DNA of 37,296 bases from Candidatus Gallipaludibacter merdavium. Its GTDB lineage: Bacteria > Bacteroidota > Bacteroidia > Bacteroidales > Paludibacteraceae. The position numbers and the translations under genes are program-made. The stretch covers positions 1 to 37,296 of the forward strand of contig JADIMG010000109.1 of the NCBI GenBank assembly GCA_017694875.1. Direction: 5' to 3'. Numbering within the stretch: position 1 is the first letter of the stretch; every line of letters begins with the position of its first letter. The notes below the pieces were generated by a model. It was not told the origin of the DNA, did not search any database, and saw nothing but the letters and a program-made list of their open reading frames with translations. Shown here piece by piece: positions 1 through 8,450 of the stretch.

Positions 1-123
1 AGAAAGAGGATTGTCAACTGTCCATATTTTGACGGGGCTTGGATCGACAAAATAAAACTCGACCACTGGATACACAATGCTCGAGCTGTACTGTTTTTAT
101 ATTTAATCGAGTTTATCGGACAG
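1..123. mobile_element. Possible end of an inserted element (or assembly break) inside the response regulator gene
   Basis: Read on the minus strand, the response regulator follows its family closely as far as the Arg-Ile-Leu-Tyr start of the LytTR domain and then loses all resemblance, although the frame stays open. The change falls near 123-131. The foreign side begins with CTGTCCGATAAAC (111-123, minus strand), which could be the terminal repeat of an insertion sequence. No transposase and no second end are visible, so this is an inference from where homology stops. A chimeric assembly end would look the same. Confidence 0.3.
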
Positions 124-590
124 CAATAATAAAGAATACGTCTGATTTCCAAACGTACCAGCTTATAATCTACCTTGATGAAAACGGAATCTTTGACAAC
201 ATCGCCCCCCATCTCTTCTGCCTTATGCTTCAGTTCATACCACTGCAAGGCTTTTGTAGCAGCCCTCAAAAAATCAGCATAGGAAAATGGTTTGAGCAAA
301 TAGTCCAACGCATTGAGCCGGTAACTCTCCAAAGCATACTGCTCAAAAGCAGTAGTAAAAATAATACGCGTATCAGAAGGAATCGATTTGGCAAACTCCA
401 AACCATTTAAATCCGCCATTTGAATATCCAGGAAAACCAGATTCGGACGTTCCTGGCAAATCGCCTCTACGGCAGCCAGTGCTGACGAATATTTCCCTGT
501 TAAAACCAGGAAGTCCGTCCGATTCACATAAGTTTCCAGCAAACCAAGAGCCAACGGCTCATCATCTATGATAAAACAGCTAAGCTTCAT
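1..590 (-). CDS. LytTR-family response regulator, incomplete or disrupted
   Basis: Partner of the histidine kinase that ends 2 bases upstream. The N-terminal receiver domain (about residues 1-120) shows the acidic pocket Asp9-Asp10, the phospho-acceptor Asp55 in FLDIQM, Thr79 and the conserved Lys100-Pro101. A linker leads into the start of a LytTR DNA-binding domain (FIKVDYKLVRLEI, residues 137-149). After about residue 154 the expected LytTR sequence is replaced by unrelated residues, and the frame remains open to the window edge. The start ATG at 590 follows the kinase stop directly. As the last gene of the efflux operon, it presumably controls the transporter in response to the kinase. 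The receiver part is certain; whether a functional regulator is made is not. Confidence 0.8.
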   Translation of the reverse strand, partial: MKLSCFIIDDEPLALGLLETYVNRTDFLVLTGKYSSALAAVEAICQERPNLVFLDIQMADLNGLEFAKSIPSDTRIIFTTAFEQYALESYRLNALDYLLKPFSYADFLRAATKALQWYELKHKAEEMGGDVVKDSVFIKVDYKLVRLEIRRILYYCCPINSIKYKNSTARALCIQWSSFILSIQAPSKYGQLTILF

Positions 591-592
591 AA

Positions 593-1627
593 TTATAATG
601 CTATTCTTAATTCGGTAGTATATATATTTTCTGGAGTAATAGTTGCTGTAAGCTCATGTTTTTTCGGATACAATATGGCCAATCTGCGCTTCAGATTCTC
701 CAAGCCGATTCCCGAACCGCTGTGATCATCACTTGTTTTTGGGAAGTAACTATTGGAAATCTTCACATCAACCATATGTCCACTTTGAATAATATCAATA
801 TGTACAAAAGAAGGCTGATTCGAACTTACACCATGTTTAAAAGCATTCTCAACCAAAGAAATAAACAATAAGGGCGCTATCTGAATGTGCTCATCCTCCA
901 ACCGGACATTCAAACGCACATCAACGTCTGCCGCCAAGCGCAAACGCATAAGCTCTACATAATTGCGCACAAAACCTATTTCCTTGCTTAAATCCACATA
1001 TTCATATTCATTATCATACAACACATAGCGGAGCAGTTTACTCAACTCGAGAATCGCTTCCTGCGCACGTTCCGGACTCACCGCTACCAATGCATATATG
1101 TTATTTAATGTATTGAACAAAAAATGGGGATTCAACTGCTGACGCAGATTATACAATTCCGCCTCACGCTGACGATGCTCTGCTTCCTGCCGTTCCATTT
1201 CAATGACATGCCAATGCCCCGTAACACGAATGGCGACAGACAAACCGACCGCCATGCCCAAAGAAAGGAAATCACGTACAAAAAAATGAACATAGCGCCA
1301 CACGGTATCCATCTCCTCTGGGCGGGGAGGTCGAGGGTCTTCTATCAAGGATTTCAAAACAACAGAAAGAACTGCGACAACAACCAACATCAACAAATTG
1401 CAGGAATAGAAAAGCATGTTCTTCTTTTGAAAGAAAAAATACTTTATCAATCCAAAATAGTTGACATAAAAAACCAACAACAAACCTAACCAGGAAATAA
1501 GATTATGATAGAAAAAATGATACATCCCATCTGACCACGACTTTGGCAACATCAATAAGGGCAAGCCAAAAACCATAAGCCATACAGCCACATGGACAAA
1601 TACTCTTGTTACACTCTTCTTATTCAT
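593..1627 (-). CDS. LytS/YehU-type sensor histidine kinase
   Basis: A 344-residue membrane sensor kinase of the His_kinase (PF06580) type. The N-terminal 135 residues hold about four hydrophobic segments (roughly 8-28, 43-62, 72-94, 116-135). A short coiled stretch follows, then the phospho-acceptor motif LRQQLNPHFLFNTLNNIY with His168. The ATPase domain has the N-box LVENAFKHG (Asn261) and the G-box GSGIGLENL (304-312). The ATG at 1627 is chosen over a TTG four codons earlier because GGAG sits just before it. The gene lies 84 bases after the MacB permease and 2 bases before the response regulator, so it probably senses an envelope stress or export substrate of the adjacent pump. No separate promoter was seen in the 84-base gap, only a small GCCAGG/CCTGG hairpin. 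Confidence 0.93.
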   Translation of the reverse strand: MNKKSVTRVFVHVAVWLMVFGLPLLMLPKSWSDGMYHFFYHNLISWLGLLLVFYVNYFGLIKYFFFQKKNMLFYSCNLLMLVVVAVLSVVLKSLIEDPRPPRPEEMDTVWRYVHFFVRDFLSLGMAVGLSVAIRVTGHWHVIEMERQEAEHRQREAELYNLRQQLNPHFLFNTLNNIYALVAVSPERAQEAILELSKLLRYVLYDNEYEYVDLSKEIGFVRNYVELMRLRLAADVDVRLNVRLEDEHIQIAPLLFISLVENAFKHGVSSNQPSFVHIDIIQSGHMVDVKISNSYFPKTSDDHSGSGIGLENLKRRLAILYPKKHELTATITPENIYTTELRIAL

Positions 1628-1711
1628 ATTCTCCAGCAATAGATTAATATCACATTTTACCAGGCAACCACCTGGCGACCTTCCTATCAGTCCGCAATAG
1701 AAACACGCATA

Positions 1712-2932
1712 CTACTCATAGCGCAAAGCCTCAATCGGGTCAAGATTGGCCGCTTTTTTGGCTGGATACCAACCAAAGAAAATGCCCGTGAAAGTACAAA
1801 CCAAAAATGAAAGTATCACACTCCATACTTGAATGTAAACAGGCCAATGTGCTATCCATTTTACGGCAAAAGTTGCGCCACATCCCATCAAGACACCAAT
1901 TAGACCTCCCGTTACGCTAATCAAAACGGCTTCGATAAGGAATTGAGCCAGAATATCCATGCCTCTTGCTCCAACCGACATACGCAAACCAATCTCCTTG
2001 GTACGCTCCGTTACAGAAACATACATTATATTCATAATGCCTATACCACCTACCACCAAAGAGATTCCGGCAATACAAGCCAATAGCGTAGTCATCAGAT
2101 TTGTTGTCGTACTCAACATGGAACTCAGTTCCTGCTGGCTACGTATCTGAAAATCATCATCTTCATCTGCCTTAATTCCATGTTGCCTGCGTAATATTTC
2201 AGAAATTTCCTCCGTTGCATAATCGGTCATATCCTCTGACAATGCAGAAGCAAATATCCCTTGCAGATATGTAACGGCAAGCAAACGTTTCATTACGGTC
2301 GTATAAGGAGCCAATACAATGTCATCCTGGTCCATACCCATGGAATTGTAACCCTTCTCCTCCAGCACACCAATTACACGAAAAGGAACCTGATTGAAAC
2401 GGATTACTTTTCCCAAGGGGTCATCTCCTGAAGGGAACAAATTATCTACGATTGTTTTCCCTATGATGCAGACCTTGGCAGCACTCTGCACATCCATATT
2501 AGTGAACATGCTTCCTTCCGCAATCGTTAACTGACGGATATCCAAATAATCCAAACCGACACCCGTTACTGACGAAGGATAGTTGTTGTTGCCGCTAACC
2601 AACTGGCCGGAAGAACTGACATTCGGACTGATGCCTGAAAGATAAATACACTCATTACGCAAAACCTCATAATCTTCAAGCTTCAAAGTCTGCATTTCCG
2701 ACGGATCCATCCTGACGCCTCCTCTTCGGTCAGCACCGGGATGAATCATAATAATATTCGAACCCATCTCGGCTATCTGCGCCTGAATGCTTTTTTTAGA
2801 TCCTTGACCTATAGCCAGCATCGTAATGACAGACGCCACACCAATAATAATACCCAACATGGTCAAAAATGCGCGCATTTTGTTGTTAAACAAAGCCCGC
2901 CATGCTATCTTGAATAAATTACCTGCATTCAT
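1712..2932 (-). CDS. MacB-like ABC transporter permease (FtsX fold)
   Basis: A 406-residue permease of the MacB/FtsX type. The N-terminal cytoplasmic and first membrane part (WRALFNNKMRAFLTMLGIIIG) is diagnostic. A MacB periplasmic core domain (about 50-255) follows, then three C-terminal membrane helices (about 280-305, 328-355, 367-390) with the conserved VGGIGIMNIMYVSVTERT and EIGLRMSVGAR stretches. Unlike E. coli MacB, the ATPase is a separate gene, encoded 11 bases upstream. With the adaptor and outer-membrane factor of the same operon it should form a tripartite mechanotransmission pump for peptides, antibiotics or lipid-like compounds. The substrate cannot be read from the sequence. 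Confidence 0.93.
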   Translation of the reverse strand: MNAGNLFKIAWRALFNNKMRAFLTMLGIIIGVASVITMLAIGQGSKKSIQAQIAEMGSNIIMIHPGADRRGGVRMDPSEMQTLKLEDYEVLRNECIYLSGISPNVSSSGQLVSGNNNYPSSVTGVGLDYLDIRQLTIAEGSMFTNMDVQSAAKVCIIGKTIVDNLFPSGDDPLGKVIRFNQVPFRVIGVLEEKGYNSMGMDQDDIVLAPYTTVMKRLLAVTYLQGIFASALSEDMTDYATEEISEILRRQHGIKADEDDDFQIRSQQELSSMLSTTTNLMTTLLACIAGISLVVGGIGIMNIMYVSVTERTKEIGLRMSVGARGMDILAQFLIEAVLISVTGGLIGVLMGCGATFAVKWIAHWPVYIQVWSVILSFLVCTFTGIFFGWYPAKKAANLDPIEALRYE

Positions 2933-2943
2933 CGTTTTATGTT

Positions 2944-3687
2944 TTATTCGTCACTCACCGGCAACTGAGCCAAAGCGTCTGCTGCCGACAATATATTGTT
3001 ATTTTGCTTGTCCTCTACAATACGGCCGTCACGCAAAACAATATTTCTGCTGCTATACAAGGCTATATCCGGATTGTGCGTTACAAATATTATCGTCTTT
3101 CCTTCTTTGTGCAACTGCTGAAACAACACCAGAATTTCAAATGACGTACGTGTATCCAGATTACCTGTCGCCTCATCGGCCAATATGACAGCCGGATTGT
3201 TTACCAAGGCACGCGCTATAGCAACACGCTGCATCTGACCTCCGGACATCTGATTGGATTTATGTTCCAAACGATCTGCCAATCCTACTGAAGTCAATGC
3301 GTCGATAGCCCTTTTGCGCCGCTCCGCTGCTGAAACAGCACTATTATACATCAATGGTAATTCCACATTTTCTATGGCTGTCGTCTTGGCCAGCAGATTA
3401 TAGTTTTGAAAAACAAAACCAATCTTACGGTTACGCAATATGGCACGTTGCGCGCGTCGCATATTCCTTACCGGAACTCCATCAAGGAGATACTCGCCAC
3501 TGGTAGGTGTATCCAGACAGCCCAAGATGTTCAACAAAGTAGATTTTCCTGAACCAGAGGTACCCATTATAGTAACAAACTCGCCTTCCTTTATCACAAA
3601 AGACACTCCACGCAATGCATGAACGGTCTCATCTCCTACCTGAAAATTCCGCCGAATGTCATGAAGCTCTATTACATTCTCTGCCAT
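2944..3687 (-). CDS. MacB/LolD-type ABC transporter ATP-binding protein
   Basis: A 247-residue cytoplasmic ATPase that powers the adjacent permease. All nucleotide-binding motifs are present: Walker A GTSGSGKST (42-50), Q-loop Gln94, signature MSGGQ (147-151), Walker B VILADE (167-172) and the H-loop His in FVTHNP. Sequence and size fit the MacB/LolD/FtsE family. It lies 17 bases after the adaptor gene and 11 bases before the permease gene, as expected for a co-translated ABC module. The ATG at 3687 gives the usual N-terminus for the family. Confidence 0.94.
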   Translation of the reverse strand: MAENVIELHDIRRNFQVGDETVHALRGVSFVIKEGEFVTIMGTSGSGKSTLLNILGCLDTPTSGEYLLDGVPVRNMRRAQRAILRNRKIGFVFQNYNLLAKTTAIENVELPLMYNSAVSAAERRKRAIDALTSVGLADRLEHKSNQMSGGQMQRVAIARALVNNPAVILADEATGNLDTRTSFEILVLFQQLHKEGKTIIFVTHNPDIALYSSRNIVLRDGRIVEDKQNNNILSAADALAQLPVSDE

Positions 3688-3704
3688 AAGATTTACCCCC
3701 TTTC

Positions 3705-4919
3705 CTACTTCTTGCTCTTCGACTCAGGAGGACCAGGCATAAACGGACTCCGTTCTGAACTTTCCTGTGTAGATGCTGCCGAAGATTTGGCAGAAACAAA
3801 ATTCGCACCCAAAATCACTTCATCACCTTCCTTCAAACCACTGACAATCTCCGTCATAATTCCATTGGACATACCTATTTCAACCGGGTAGGCAATCAGC
3901 TGGTTGCCGGATTGTATCCATAACTTATGGGCTGCATCGCAATCTTTGACCGTCAGACCTTTTTCAAGCAGCGGCCCTTCTGGATCAAAACGAAGCGCTT
4001 TAGATGGCACACACAACACATCGTTCTTCTCCAATGTATAAATAAAGATATTGGCTGTCAAACGAGGTTTTAATTTCAATTCCGGATTATCTGCCGTAAT
4101 CACAACTTCATAGGTCACAACACTTTCTGACGTGGTAGTAGTACTGCTACTGGACGTGCTGCTACCCAATCTGATTTGCTTCACAACACCTTCAAATTCG
4201 TCATTGGGATAGGCATCCACTGTAAATACAACACGCTGTCCTTCACGAACCCCACCTATATCTGCTTCATCAACATCGGCAACAACCTGCATCTGGGTCA
4301 AGTCTGCGGCTATGGTAAACAGGGTCGGCGTTTCAAACCCCGCTGCCACCGTCTGGCCTTCTTCTACAGCACGGTCAATCACCACACCATCTATAGGCGA
4401 AGTAATAGTTGCGTATGAAAGGTTGCGCTGTGCCTTGGACAAAGTTGCCTGACTGTTATGCAAAGAGCTCTCCGCCATCTTATAATCATACAAGGCTTGT
4501 TCATATTCCAAATCGCTTATCAATGCCTGGTCATACAGACTCTTGCTGCGCTCATAATTCTTCTTGCGATACACATATTCCGCCTGACAGCCTTCATAGG
4601 ATGCCTGAGCAGATGCCAACTCACTCTCCAGCGTCACCTTATCCATCTCGGCTATCAACTGCCCTTCACGCACCTCTGAATTATAGTCCACATAAATCTT
4701 GTCTATGATTCCTGATACCTGCGTACCTACCTCAACTTCCGTAACAGGTTCAATCGTTCCTGTTGCTGTCACTGAATTTGACAAAGATGTACGCGACAAC
4801 TGAATGGTCTCATAGGAAACAGTTGGCTTTTTCGTTTTACTGATGATTACAAACAGGCCTGCAGCTATAACCACCACCAGCACAACAAGCCCGATTATCC
4901 ACATTACTTTCTTTTTCAT
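3705..4919 (-). CDS. MacA-like periplasmic adaptor (HlyD family)
   Basis: A 404-residue membrane-fusion protein linking the inner-membrane MacB-like transporter to the TolC-like channel. It has an N-terminal membrane anchor (about 5-26), a first lipoyl half with the motif VEVGTQVSGIIDKIYVDYNS, a long alpha-helical hairpin (about 95-170, repeated YE, AQ and LY patterns), the second lipoyl half (ITSPIDGVVIDRAVEEGQTV), a beta-barrel domain and a membrane-proximal domain. A Ser/Thr run (about residues 254-266) interrupts the beta-barrel. It lies 12 bases after the TolC-like gene and 17 before the ATPase. Efflux RND adaptors share this fold, but the MacB-type partners make this a MacA-class adaptor. 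Confidence 0.93.
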   Translation of the reverse strand: MKKKVMWIIGLVVLVVVIAAGLFVIISKTKKPTVSYETIQLSRTSLSNSVTATGTIEPVTEVEVGTQVSGIIDKIYVDYNSEVREGQLIAEMDKVTLESELASAQASYEGCQAEYVYRKKNYERSKSLYDQALISDLEYEQALYDYKMAESSLHNSQATLSKAQRNLSYATITSPIDGVVIDRAVEEGQTVAAGFETPTLFTIAADLTQMQVVADVDEADIGGVREGQRVVFTVDAYPNDEFEGVVKQIRLGSSTSSSSTTTTSESVVTYEVVITADNPELKLKPRLTANIFIYTLEKNDVLCVPSKALRFDPEGPLLEKGLTVKDCDAAHKLWIQSGNQLIAYPVEIGMSNGIMTEIVSGLKEGDEVILGANFVSAKSSAASTQESSERSPFMPGPPESKSKK

Positions 4920-4931
4920 ATTCTTCTGAAT

Positions 4932-6236
4932 TTACTTGATTTCCAAATCCTTTCCTTGATATAAATTTAATAGCTCCACATTAATGACACCGTCATATTT
5001 TGCCTCCAACAGATTCTGCTGTGCCTGCAAATAATTGTTCTTCTCCGTCAGTAACTCCAGGGTATTTTTCAGCCCCAGTTCATATTGTTGCTCTATCAAT
5101 TCCAAACTAATCTCCAATGATTTCAACTGTTCCTTTGCAGCAATATATTGACTTTGGGCTGCTACTGCGTTGTTATAGAGCGTTTCCAATTCCGTTCGCA
5201 ACGTCTTTTCCGTATCAGCAATTGTCAAAACAGCATTTCTCTGTTCTATCTTTGCCTGCTCCACAGCATTCTTGTTTTCGCGATTGGTTAATATCGGTAT
5301 GCTGATAGTCAAGCCGACACCCTCATTCAAACCATATTTCAACTGATCACCAAAACTATAATCGGAAGCAGTATTATGACCCGTAGCAACATCTGCATTC
5401 AGCGTAATGGTTGGGAAATATCCGCCACGCGCTTTTTTCAATTCATATGCGGTTGCCATACTATCGGCACGGCATGCCTTGATATCAGGCAACGAATTAA
5501 GTGCAACATAGTAAATACTCTGAAAATCGTCAAGAGGCCGCAACACCAATACCTCATCCACTTCCGGGGTTGCCACATTAAAATCATCAAAACCGGTTAT
5601 CTCCAACAACTGCCGAAGCTCCATTTTCATTGTACGCAAACTGTTGTTCGCCATCACCAACTGATATTTATCTGACGCCAACTGTGATTCCAACTGCGCA
5701 TAGTCGGCCTTCGATATGCTTCCAGCCTCCAGCATCCGCTCACCTCTGTCACATTGATATTCCGACATGGCAACCATGCTTTCATACAAATCAACCGCCT
5801 CAGCCGAATACAACAGCTGCATATAAACCTGAAAGAGTGACATCTTCAAATCCAACTCGGCAGCCTCCAGATTATAGGCTCCAGACTGCTCATAAAGCTG
5901 CTGCTGACGAATATTATTCCAATTGATTCCTCCCCTATACAAATTCATGGAAGCGCTTAAACCATAACTACCCGTATATGCAGAACTCCCTTTCACAAAG
6001 GCGTTATTGGTAAATCCCTGGCTGATGTTGGCCGATAGATTAGGATAAAGCTGTGCACGGGCATACTGGGTGGACAATTCCGCCGATTCAAGATTCAGCC
6101 GGCTTTTTCTAATGTCTATATTATTCTCTAAAGCATATTCAATACACGAGGTCAATGTCCATGCTTTGGAAGAATCCTCTGCCTGCATCTGTAGTGACAA
6201 CAAAAGCAGACCAAGTAGAAAAAACAGTTTTTTCAT
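4932..6236 (-). CDS. TolC-family outer-membrane efflux protein
   Basis: The outer-membrane channel of the tripartite pump and first gene of the operon. The product is about 434 residues from the ATG at 6236, which gives a clean signal peptide (MKKLFFLLGLLLLSLQMQA). An ATG six codons upstream (6254) is an alternative. The mature protein has two similar long-helix halves typical of OEP (PF02321), with patterns such as SCIEYALENNIDI at the start, LRTMKMELRQLLEITG in the middle, and LKNTLELLTEKNNYLQAQ near the C-terminus. The length fits TolC homologues. The 256 bases up to the divergent topB start must hold its promoter, but no exact TAnnTTTG box was found there on the minus strand. Confidence 0.93.
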   Translation of the reverse strand: MKKLFFLLGLLLLSLQMQAEDSSKAWTLTSCIEYALENNIDIRKSRLNLESAELSTQYARAQLYPNLSANISQGFTNNAFVKGSSAYTGSYGLSASMNLYRGGINWNNIRQQQLYEQSGAYNLEAAELDLKMSLFQVYMQLLYSAEAVDLYESMVAMSEYQCDRGERMLEAGSISKADYAQLESQLASDKYQLVMANNSLRTMKMELRQLLEITGFDDFNVATPEVDEVLVLRPLDDFQSIYYVALNSLPDIKACRADSMATAYELKKARGGYFPTITLNADVATGHNTASDYSFGDQLKYGLNEGVGLTISIPILTNRENKNAVEQAKIEQRNAVLTIADTEKTLRTELETLYNNAVAAQSQYIAAKEQLKSLEISLELIEQQYELGLKNTLELLTEKNNYLQAQQNLLEAKYDGVINVELLNLYQGKDLEIK

Positions 6237-6455
6237 AGAAAATACAACTTTCATATTCACACATTTTTTTACGACACAATCCATACAAAGACAGTTCCAC
6301 AAACAGGCTTCCCCATAAAAAATTCGACCAACTCCGATTTTTCATCGACATAAAAGAACGAGAAATATGCAAGTCCTCATTTCTGTCACATATTCCCTCA
6401 TTTTTGGACAGGCAAAAAACGATGTGAATGCATGGGTCATCTGCCGCTTTTTTAG

Positions 6456-6463
6456 TAATTTTG
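6456..6463 (+). promoter_or_regulatory. Probable -7 box of the topB promoter
   Basis: TAATTTTG matches the Bacteroidetes -7 consensus TAnnTTTG exactly and lies 29 bases before the topB start codon. A good -33 TTTG at the usual 19-20 base spacing is not obvious, so this is a motif match only. Confidence 0.45.
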
Positions 6464-6492
6464 CGTTCCCAAAATGATTTGAGCTAGCTATT

Positions 6493-8367
6493 ATGATCGT
6501 CTGTATTGCAGAAAAACCGTCCGTAGCGAGAGACATTGCCGATGTGTTGGGTGCCCGTACCCGTAAAGATGGATATATTGAAGGAAACGGGTACCAAGTT
6601 ACGTGGGTATTCGGACATTTGTGCGGACTCTATGAGCCACACGAATACACATCTGCATGGAAACAATGGACACTGAGCTCTTTGCCTATGATTCCAGAAC
6701 GATTCAGTATCAAAGTGATGGACGATGCAGGCGTACAGAAACAGTTCAATATCATCAAGGAACTGGTATCAAAGGCGGATGAGGTCATCAACTGCGGTGA
6801 TGCAGGCCAGGAAGGTGAACTCATCCAACGTTGGGTATTACAGAAAGCGCAATGCAAATGCCCAGTCAAGCGCCTATGGATTTCCTCCCTTACAACGGAA
6901 GCCATCAAAGAAGGATTTGCAAAGCTAAAAGGGCAGGATGAATACAAACTGCTCTACGAAGCCGGCCTGATGCGTGCCATTGGCGACTGGCTCCTGGGTA
7001 TGAATGCAACACGTGCCTACACGCTACGCTATGCCCAACGGCAACAAATCTTATCTATTGGACGCGTACAAACCCCGACACTGGCCCTTATTGTCAAACG
7101 GCAACAAGAAATCGAACACTTCAAACCAGAACCTTATTGGGAAATCAAGACTTTATATCGCGATACCACCTTTTCCGCCTCACAAGGACGTTTCTCTAAT
7201 GAAGAGGAAGCCAAATCGTATGCTGCCAAAATACAGGAAGCACCATTTTACATCACCTCTGTAGAAGAAAAGAAGGGTACGGAAAATGCGCCACGCCTGT
7301 TTGACCTTACTTCACTTCAGGTGGAATGTAACAAGAAATTTGCCTATTCAGCAGATGATACACTTAAAATCATACAAAGTTTGTATGAAAAACGGGTCAC
7401 TACCTATCCACGCGTCGACACGACCTATCTGAGTGATGATATATACCCGAAGGTTCCAACCATCCTCAAGGGTATCCAATCATTGTATCCTCATTTAATA
7501 GAACCGCTCAACAAGGTAAAACTTCCCAAAAGCAAAAAGGTATTTGACAACAAAAAAGTAACGGACCACCATGCTATCATACCTACCGGTGAGTTGCCCA
7601 AAGCCTTGAGCGAACAGGAACGCAAAGTGTTTGACCTGGTTGCACGCCGATTTATTGCCAACTTTTATCCTGAGGCAAAAATAGCAACCACCACTGTTTT
7701 GGGAACAGCGGCAGACGTGCCATTCAAGACGAGCGGTAAACAGATTCTGTCACCAGGATGGAAAACCGTGTTCATGACCGACCCAACCGATAATGATGAC
7801 AAAGAAGAAGAGGAAAAAACCTTGCCACTATTTGTCGTGAGCGAAAGCGGGCCACACGAACCCAGTTTATTGGCCAAACAGACTACCCCTCCTAAGCCCT
7901 ATACTGAAGCCACACTGCTCCGGGCAATGGAAACAGCCGGCAAATTTGCGGAAAATGAAGATTTACGTGATGCCTTGAAAGAAAACGGGATTGGCCGACC
8001 CAGTACACGAGCTGCCATTATTGAAACGCTTTTCAAACGCAACTACATCAGAAAAGAAAAGAAAAACCTGTATGCCACAGATACCGGCATCGACCTGATT
8101 GCCACTATTACTTCCGATTTGCTCAAATCGGTAGAACTAACGGGTATCTGGGAACGTAAACTGCGTGAAATTGAAAAAGGCAAATACACAGCCATTGACT
8201 TTCTCGGCGAACTCAAGCAGATGGTCCGCGATTTGGTTCTACAGGTAAAATCAGACAAGTCTGGTGCTCAATGTCCCATATGTCGCAAAGGGAAAGTTAT
8301 CAGAGGCAAAACGGCTTATGGGTGCAGCCGCTGGAAAGAAGGATGCAATTACCGGGAACCATTCTAA
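6493..8367 (+). CDS. topB: DNA topoisomerase III (type IA)
   Basis: A 624-residue type IA topoisomerase that relaxes negative supercoils and decatenates DNA through a covalent 5'-phosphotyrosine. The N-terminal Toprim domain starts at the very beginning (VCIAEKPSVARDIADVLGA, catalytic Glu7) with the acidic motif GDAGQEGEL (102-110). The active-site motif RVTTYPRVDTTYL carries the catalytic Tyr305. SIGRVQTPTLALIVKRQ (188-204) is the usual topoisomerase III/I signature. The C-terminus has a zinc-ribbon-like CPIC...GC...GC pattern. The length is typical of Bacteroidales TopB. It is a single-gene unit ending at a strong hairpin. Mobile elements also carry topB-like genes, but the housekeeping context suggests the chromosomal copy. 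Confidence 0.95.
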   Translation: MIVCIAEKPSVARDIADVLGARTRKDGYIEGNGYQVTWVFGHLCGLYEPHEYTSAWKQWTLSSLPMIPERFSIKVMDDAGVQKQFNIIKELVSKADEVINCGDAGQEGELIQRWVLQKAQCKCPVKRLWISSLTTEAIKEGFAKLKGQDEYKLLYEAGLMRAIGDWLLGMNATRAYTLRYAQRQQILSIGRVQTPTLALIVKRQQEIEHFKPEPYWEIKTLYRDTTFSASQGRFSNEEEAKSYAAKIQEAPFYITSVEEKKGTENAPRLFDLTSLQVECNKKFAYSADDTLKIIQSLYEKRVTTYPRVDTTYLSDDIYPKVPTILKGIQSLYPHLIEPLNKVKLPKSKKVFDNKKVTDHHAIIPTGELPKALSEQERKVFDLVARRFIANFYPEAKIATTTVLGTAADVPFKTSGKQILSPGWKTVFMTDPTDNDDKEEEEKTLPLFVVSESGPHEPSLLAKQTTPPKPYTEATLLRAMETAGKFAENEDLRDALKENGIGRPSTRAAIIETLFKRNYIRKEKKNLYATDTGIDLIATITSDLLKSVELTGIWERKLREIEKGKYTAIDFLGELKQMVRDLVLQVKSDKSGAQCPICRKGKVIRGKTAYGCSRWKEGCNYREPF

Positions 8368-8387
8368 CATCCCTTCTGTTTTTCCAT

Positions 8388-8430
8388 AAAACAATGCTCC
8401 CCACTTCGTCGAAGTGGGGAGCATTGTTTT
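8388..8430. terminator. Two-way hairpin terminator between topB and the PpiD-like gene
   Basis: A perfect 21-base inverted repeat (arms 8388-8408 and 8410-8430) with AAAA at one outer end and TTTT at the other, so it can end transcription in both directions. It sits 20 bases after the topB stop and 20 bases after the stop of the converging foldase gene. Confidence 0.9.
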
Positions 8431-8450
8431 ATTTATAACGTTCTGTCCGA

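Noticed and set aside
1660-1675. Small GCCAGG/CCTGG hairpin between the MacB permease and kinase genes
   Set aside because: The stem is short and has no T-run; it is not convincing as a terminator.
6237-6302. N-terminal extension of the TolC-like protein
   Set aside because: The extra residues (MWNCLCMDCVVKK...) would precede a perfect signal peptide and are not family-like.
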